Below are positions 59,624 through 64,000 of a stretch of 64,000 nucleotides of DNA, piece after piece. The position numbers and the translations under genes are program-made. The stretch lies in NCBI GenBank assembly GCA_022844345.1, contig JALHLU010000001.1, forward strand, positions 310,001 through 374,000. The letters run 5' to 3'. Under the pieces are notes generated by a model, which had not been told where the DNA came from, searched no databases, and was given only the letters and a program-made list of their open reading frames with translations. Numbering within the stretch: position 1 is the stretch's first letter; every line of letters begins with the position of its first letter. The stretch comes from Hyphomonadaceae bacterium. Lineage in GTDB: Bacteria; Pseudomonadota; Alphaproteobacteria; Caulobacterales; Hyphomonadaceae.

Positions 59624-61102
59624 TTTCTCTTCGGGCAGGACGCAGGCCGCGCTCGGGCGATATTCGCTGCCGGCCTTGAAGAAGATGTCGGCGCGGCGTT
59701 GGTTGGCGCAGTCCCGGCCATCGGCCAGTCCGGACAGCTCGCCCTTGCCTTCGAACTCCGTCACGACAAGCCCGTTGGCGCGAAGGAAATCCGCTACTAC
59801 GCGCGCCCGCGCTCCCGACAGTGCAAGGTTGTAGACGGACGTGCCGCGCGTATCGGCAAACGCATGTACGATCAGCGGCTCACCCGCATGCGGACGGAAA
59901 GCTGCGATGCTGCCCAGAAGTTCGGCGCGCGCGCCATCAGTAAGCTCGGCGCTGCCGGTGCAAAACCACGCGTGCGACGTCAGCGCTGGAAGTGTCGCTG
60001 GAGTCGGCTTCGCTGCCGCGACCGGTGGCGGTGCTGTTACGGCTGCCGGGGCCGGCGGCCGCGCTGGCGCTGGAATTGGCGCAACCACGGCTGGCGCAGG
60101 CGCAGCTTCGAGCTGAGCTGTCTCTGCAGCTCCGGCCGCAGGCGCATCGGGCGGCGGCGGCGCTGCTTCGGCGGGCGCTTGCGGCATCGGCCCCTTGGGT
60201 TTCAGGTCCACCACGCCATCGCCGAACGGGTCGACGAGCGGGGTGAATGTCTCCGGCGGGCCCGTATCGGTCGCCGCAAACTGCGTCGATAGCATCGGAT
60301 CATCGCCCGCGATCGCTTCGTTGCCGTCCTTGCCGCGCAACAGCCAAAGCAGCAGCAAAGCCAGGATCACAACGCCCAAGGCGATACCAGCGATGTCGTC
60401 CTGATTGAACCCGCGCCTCGCCCGAACGGCGCCGCTTCCGCCGCCCGAACCGCCACCGCCGCCGCCAGAGCGTGGAGGCTCCGGCGTCGTGAGCGGCGGC
60501 GCAGGTGTTTCAGCCTTCGGCGTGGGCGGTTGCACCGGCGCGGGCTTGTCGAGCGTATCGACGGACGCAGCCGTCGCAATGCCGCCGCCCGCCACAAGCA
60601 CCAGCGACGAGGATTTCGCAGCCGGACGCTGGCGGGCTTCCGGCTCCACCCTGTCTGCCCCAACCGTTTCGCCTTGCCCGAACATTAGATCGTCGACCGG
60701 CGCCTTGTGGGACGGCTGAGCTTTCGCCGCAGTCGCCGCCTCAGCCTGCGCCTTGGCCGGAACTACACGCAGCTCTGCGCGCTTCGCGACCCGTTCTGGT
60801 GTGGCGGGTGCGAACGCGGCTGTCGCTGCCGCAGCGGATTTGGCGTGTGCGACCTTGGTTTCGCCGCTTGCCTTCAGGGCGTCAGGCTTTCGAGAATCAG
60901 GCCTCGATCCACTCGCCTTCTTCGCGAATGCGTCCTGCTTCGGCCGAACCGGATCGAAGGTCGACCCGCCGCCCGATCTGAAATGGTCGCCAGTTGCCTT
61001 GTCCGCTGCGCGCCTGAAATGGTCTGCGCCCGAACCGATACGGTCCGCGCCCGGCGCGCCGCGCCGGGCGAAGGCGTCCCGCGTTGAGGAGGTCTCGACC
61101 AT
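59603..61102 (-). CDS. Inner-membrane protein with periplasmic OmpA domain
   Basis: 499 aa. No signal peptide. Residues 1-236 are hydrophilic, Ala/Lys/Pro-rich and ending in a Gly-Ser tract, probably disordered in the cytoplasm. One membrane helix at about 237-255 (IAGIALGVVILALLLLWLL), a 120-residue Pro/Ala linker, then an OmpA-like peptidoglycan-binding domain at about 378-477 with HAFADTRGTSVYNLALSGARARVVADFLR and NQRRADIFF. Four cysteines lie in the OmpA part. The layout resembles an envelope tether rather than an outer-membrane barrel. GAGGGG precedes ATG 61102. Confidence 0.82.
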   Translation of the reverse strand: MVETSSTRDAFARRGAPGADRIGSGADHFRRAADKATGDHFRSGGGSTFDPVRPKQDAFAKKASGSRPDSRKPDALKASGETKVAHAKSAAAATAAFAPATPERVAKRAELRVVPAKAQAEAATAAKAQPSHKAPVDDLMFGQGETVGADRVEPEARQRPAAKSSSLVLVAGGGIATAASVDTLDKPAPVQPPTPKAETPAPPLTTPEPPRSGGGGGGSGGGSGAVRARRGFNQDDIAGIALGVVILALLLLWLLRGKDGNEAIAGDDPMLSTQFAATDTGPPETFTPLVDPFGDGVVDLKPKGPMPQAPAEAAPPPPDAPAAGAAETAQLEAAPAPAVVAPIPAPARPPAPAAVTAPPPVAAAKPTPATLPALTSHAWFCTGSAELTDGARAELLGSIAAFRPHAGEPLIVHAFADTRGTSVYNLALSGARARVVADFLRANGLVVTEFEGKGELSGLADGRDCANQRRADIFFKAGSEYRPSAACVLPEEKSAAICS

Positions 61103-61265
61103 CGGCCCCTCGCTCCCCCGCCCGGGCTTCTCCCGTGCGGGTTTACCATGGTCATACCCGTCCCCGCCGGTCTGCGGCAAGTAAAACCGGGCTAATCTGG
61201 AGGGTCATTGCGCCAGTATGGCCGGTTGCTTTGCAGCACTACCGCAGCGCGCTACACCCCTATCC

Positions 61266-62414
61266 ATGACCGATACCCTGCACGACCCCATCGCCCTCGC
61301 CCAGGCCCTTATCCGGAAGCGGACTGTGAACCCGTGCCAGGACGGGGCGCAGGATCTCCTTGCTGATGCCCTTGAATCGCTGGGGTTCCGCACGAAGCGC
61401 TACCCGTTCGAGGGCGTGGACAATCTCTACGCACGCCTTGGAGGGGCCCAGCCCAACCTGTGTTTTGCCGGCCATACCGATGTCGTTCCGGTCGGCGATG
61501 ATGCGGGCTGGACGGTAGATCCCTTTGGCGCGGAAATCCGGGACGGCGTCCTCTACGGACGCGGCTCCTCCGACATGAAAGGCGCCATCGCCGCTTTCGT
61601 TTCGGCAACCGCCCGCTTTCTCGACGATCACGGCCGGCCCGATGGTTCCATCTCGCTGCTCATAACGGGGGACGAGGAGGGCCCGGGCCTGCACGGCACG
61701 CGCCGCCTGCTGCCCGCCGTGATCGCCGATGGCGAAAAGCTCGACCACTGTATCGTCGGCGAACCGACCTCCGAAGACATCATCGCCGACATCGTGAAGA
61801 ATGGCCGGCGTGGATCGCTGAACGCCGTGATCAAGGCGGTCGGCAAGCAGGGCCATGCGGCCTATCCCGAGAAATCGGCAAACCCGATGCCGGCACTACT
61901 CGATGCGCTGCAGAAGCTCCGCGCCATGAAGCTCGATGACGGTAGTCCCGGCTTCCAGCCGTCCAACCTTGAGATCACCACCATCGACGTGGGCAATACC
62001 GCGCACAACGTTATACCCGCGCAGGCCCTCGCCAAGTTCAACATCCGGTTCAACCCCAACCATACCGGGGCCGGGCTGATGGCGCGTATCTCCGACCTGA
62101 TCAGCACGACCGAGCGCGGTGTGACCGTAACGGTGGATATGCGCGTGACTGGCGAGGCCTTCTACACCGAGCCCGGAAAACTCACCGACCTGATCATCGG
62201 CGCGGTGAAGGCGGAAACTGGCCGCGAGCCCCAATTGACCACCGGCGGCGGCACGTCGGACGCCCGCTATATCAAGGATGTCTGCCCCGTGGCTGAACTT
62301 GGGGTAAGGAATGAAATGGCGCACAAGGTCGACGAGTGCATCCCGGTCGACGAAATAGAAACGCTTTGCCGGATATATTACCGCCTTCTGGCCAGCTATT
62401 TCGCCGCTGCCTGA
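61266..62414 (+). CDS. dapE: Succinyl-diaminopimelate desuccinylase
   Basis: 382-aa dizinc hydrolase of lysine and peptidoglycan synthesis. Metal ligands and catalytic residues: His70 (GHTDVVPVG), Asp103 (GRGSSDMKGA), Glu137/Glu138 (TGDEEGPG), which match the spacing of H. influenzae DapE (His67, Asp100, Glu134/135). GGGTSDARYIKD and RNEMAHKVDECIPVDEI near the end are specific to DapE. ATG 61266 gives the normal length; an ORF extension upstream is not used. Confidence 0.96.
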   Translation: MTDTLHDPIALAQALIRKRTVNPCQDGAQDLLADALESLGFRTKRYPFEGVDNLYARLGGAQPNLCFAGHTDVVPVGDDAGWTVDPFGAEIRDGVLYGRGSSDMKGAIAAFVSATARFLDDHGRPDGSISLLITGDEEGPGLHGTRRLLPAVIADGEKLDHCIVGEPTSEDIIADIVKNGRRGSLNAVIKAVGKQGHAAYPEKSANPMPALLDALQKLRAMKLDDGSPGFQPSNLEITTIDVGNTAHNVIPAQALAKFNIRFNPNHTGAGLMARISDLISTTERGVTVTVDMRVTGEAFYTEPGKLTDLIIGAVKAETGREPQLTTGGGTSDARYIKDVCPVAELGVRNEMAHKVDECIPVDEIETLCRIYYRLLASYFAAA

Positions 62415-62574
62415 TCGCGATACAGCCGCATTTCTCCGGCATGATCGCAGCCTGGTGAATTCCTCATCACCACGCACCTGACGCGGCGCATTGCTTGCTT
62501 TGCAAACCTGTCGCACGCGCGGCGGTGGACTATGTGAGAACAGGCCCCTTCCGGGTCGTTGTCGAGTTGAGTTA

Positions 62575-64000
62575 ATGGCGTTCGTCAGGGCATACGCAAA
62601 TTGCGCCTTTGCGGTCCTGCGGGCCGCTGGCGCCGCTGTGTGTGTCGCACTCGCCTCACCAGCGACCTTCGCCCAGGACGTGCGGGAGCCCGACCCATCA
62701 CAGGTCAATCCGGCTGAAGCCCAATCGCCTGCTCTCCAATCGTCCGAGGCCGGATCATCCGAAGCAGGGCGTGTTCCGATTTACGACCTGCCCCCCGCCC
62801 TCGCCGATGCGCTAAAGGCGCTCCAGCGCGAAGAGCCAAGACCCGCAACCCTGTTCGATGCGCGCCGACAGGCAGACCGGGCTGCACAACTGGCCGCGAC
62901 CCTCCTTGAGTCCGAAGGGTACTACCAGGCCGAAGTCGAGCCCTTTGCCGATGGCCAGAACGAATTCCGGCGTGGAGTGCGAGTCGTCGCCGGCCCGCTG
63001 TTCACCTACGTGTCGCGGACAATTGACTATCTCGATGCACCGCCCGATGAGGCGACCCGCGCCGAACTCGAGAGCCTGCTCGCCCCGCTCGCGCTTGGGG
63101 TGCCGGCGCGCGCAGAGCCCGTCATCGAAACTGGCGATGCGCTTATCGTACGCCTGCGCCAGGCTGGCTATCCCGATGCAAGCGCTGACCCCGTCGATGC
63201 GCTGGCCGACGCAGAGACCAGCACGATCGAACTCACCTTCCGCGTGAGACCAGGCCTGCGCGCCTCCTTCGGCGACCTGCGTGTCACCGGACTCGTGCTG
63301 ACCAATCCGCAGTTCGTCGAGAACCTCAGGCCCTGGGCCGATGGCGAGCGCGTGACGCCGGCAAAGATCGACGCGTTCCGCAGTCGCCTCGCGGAGACGG
63401 GCCTTTTTGCGAGCGCAGCCGTCAGCCTCGATGGCGCGGGCGCGCCGGACGCCAATGGTGCCGTCCCGCGCGACGTTGACGTGGCCCTGCGCGAGCGCGA
63501 ACGTTTTACGATCTCGGCCGGCGCCTCGGCTTCAACCAGCGAAGGCGTTGGCGTCGATGGACTCTGGGAGATGCGCAACTTCTCCGGCTGGGGCGACCGT
63601 GTGCGCGTAACCGGCCAGGTCGCTACGCTCGAGCGCCGTATCGGCACGAGCTATCGCCTGCCGCATATCGGCAAGTACGGGCGCAATCTTCAGTTCGCAG
63701 CCGAAGTCGAAGACTTCGAGACCGACGCCTTCGACCAGACCGGCGCCAACGTCAGCGCTACGATCGAAGAACAGCTCACGCCCCGCGTGCGCGGATCGCT
63801 TGGCGTCGAGGCGGGATTCGCCAGCATTCTCGACCAGAAGGCCCGGATCGCCGGCGGCCTCCGCCGCGACGTCTACATCCTCTCCGGCTCCGGAACCGCC
63901 GAGTATGTCGGCGTGCGCGACGTACTCGATCCCCAGGATGGCATCCGCGCGCGTATCGCCATCGAGCCAGGGCTCACCTTCGGCGACACCAACATCTTCT
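62575..64000 (+). CDS. tamA: TamA-like BamA/Omp85-family outer-membrane protein (3' end outside window)
   Basis: The frame is open from the ATG at 62575 to the last base, so at least 475 residues are visible and the barrel is cut off. A signal peptide (cleavage after TFA, about residue 34) precedes a linker and POTRA-like domains: LLESEGYYQAEVEPFADGQNEFRRGVRVVAGPLFTY, RLRQAGYPDASAD and the FGDLRVTGL...ETGLFASAAV segment. The barrel starts near residue 300 (FTISAGASASTSEGVGVDGLWEMRNFSGWGDRVRVTGQ). In the TAM complex TamA works with TamB, whose gene usually lies just downstream. This annotation covers only the part inside the window. Confidence 0.88.
   Translation, partial: MAFVRAYANCAFAVLRAAGAAVCVALASPATFAQDVREPDPSQVNPAEAQSPALQSSEAGSSEAGRVPIYDLPPALADALKALQREEPRPATLFDARRQADRAAQLAATLLESEGYYQAEVEPFADGQNEFRRGVRVVAGPLFTYVSRTIDYLDAPPDEATRAELESLLAPLALGVPARAEPVIETGDALIVRLRQAGYPDASADPVDALADAETSTIELTFRVRPGLRASFGDLRVTGLVLTNPQFVENLRPWADGERVTPAKIDAFRSRLAETGLFASAAVSLDGAGAPDANGAVPRDVDVALRERERFTISAGASASTSEGVGVDGLWEMRNFSGWGDRVRVTGQVATLERRIGTSYRLPHIGKYGRNLQFAAEVEDFETDAFDQTGANVSATIEEQLTPRVRGSLGVEAGFASILDQKARIAGGLRRDVYILSGSGTAEYVGVRDVLDPQDGIRARIAIEPGLTFGDTNIF

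Overview
This window is a GC-rich, tightly packed piece of an alphaproteobacterial chromosome. The best placement is the Caulobacterales/Hyphomonadaceae side of the class. That rests on a gcrA cell-cycle gene whose upstream region is packed with GANTC (CcrM-type) sites, a sigma-32 with a clear RpoH box, a Flp-type pilin, two TonB-dependent receptors, spinster-type MFS transporters and typical alphaproteobacterial neighbourhoods (comF-grxC-DUF1178; ppiC-argJ-mutT). No rRNA, tRNA, CRISPR array or prophage was seen. Nearly all of it is ordinary vertical chromosome; the only clear mobile element is an IS1595-family insertion at about 53.7-55.8 kb.

Layout. 0-6 kb: 3' part of metZ, a YceI lipoprotein behind an unusual double palindrome, apaG, then a TonB receptor followed by a PepSY membrane protein. 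6.3-10.5 kb: hslO and a DUF2256 protein facing an SDR, then GTP cyclohydrolase I translationally coupled to a BLUF blue-light receptor and followed by an unknown membrane protein; this looks like a light-linked pterin locus. 10.5-14.5 kb: argF-argD, an ABC-2 permease and gcrA. 14.7-18 kb: two spinster-like MFS paralogues. 18-22.3 kb: radC, map, DUF1178, grxC, comF and an NDUFAF5-like methyltransferase. 22.3-30 kb: ppiC, argJ, mutT and a Flp pilin on the minus strand, then secA, accA and a PhzF-family gene.

30-35 kb: a periplasmic TonB-C protein, thiD, two DUF3291 paralogues around a zinc-ribbon/helix-hairpin-helix mini-protein and a secreted unknown, and an ABC ATPase that may be the partner of the permease 20 kb away. 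35-43 kb: a second TonB receptor, a run of lipoproteins and exported proteins, hisI, a serine hydrolase and an alcohol dehydrogenase. 43-53.5 kb: hybrid histidine kinase, PhoD phosphatase, RluD-type pseudouridine synthase, a TonB-C lipoprotein, an EF-hand protein, rpoH, a HisKA_2/HWE-type kinase and an LD-carboxypeptidase. 53.7-55.8 kb: the insertion sequence with three passenger ORFs, lying directly against the start of a membrane protein-XRE regulator-hydrolase operon. 57.7-64 kb: cytochrome P450, a membrane protein, an inner-membrane OmpA-domain protein, dapE and the 5' part of a tamA-like gene that runs off the end.

The items most worth following up are the DUF2256/SDR/FolE/BLUF locus, the seven GANTC sites in front of gcrA, the pilin whose start codon overlaps the mutT stop, and the insertion sequence that has pushed aside the promoter region of an XRE-regulated operon. 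Domain calls come from motif recognition by eye; no database search was run.
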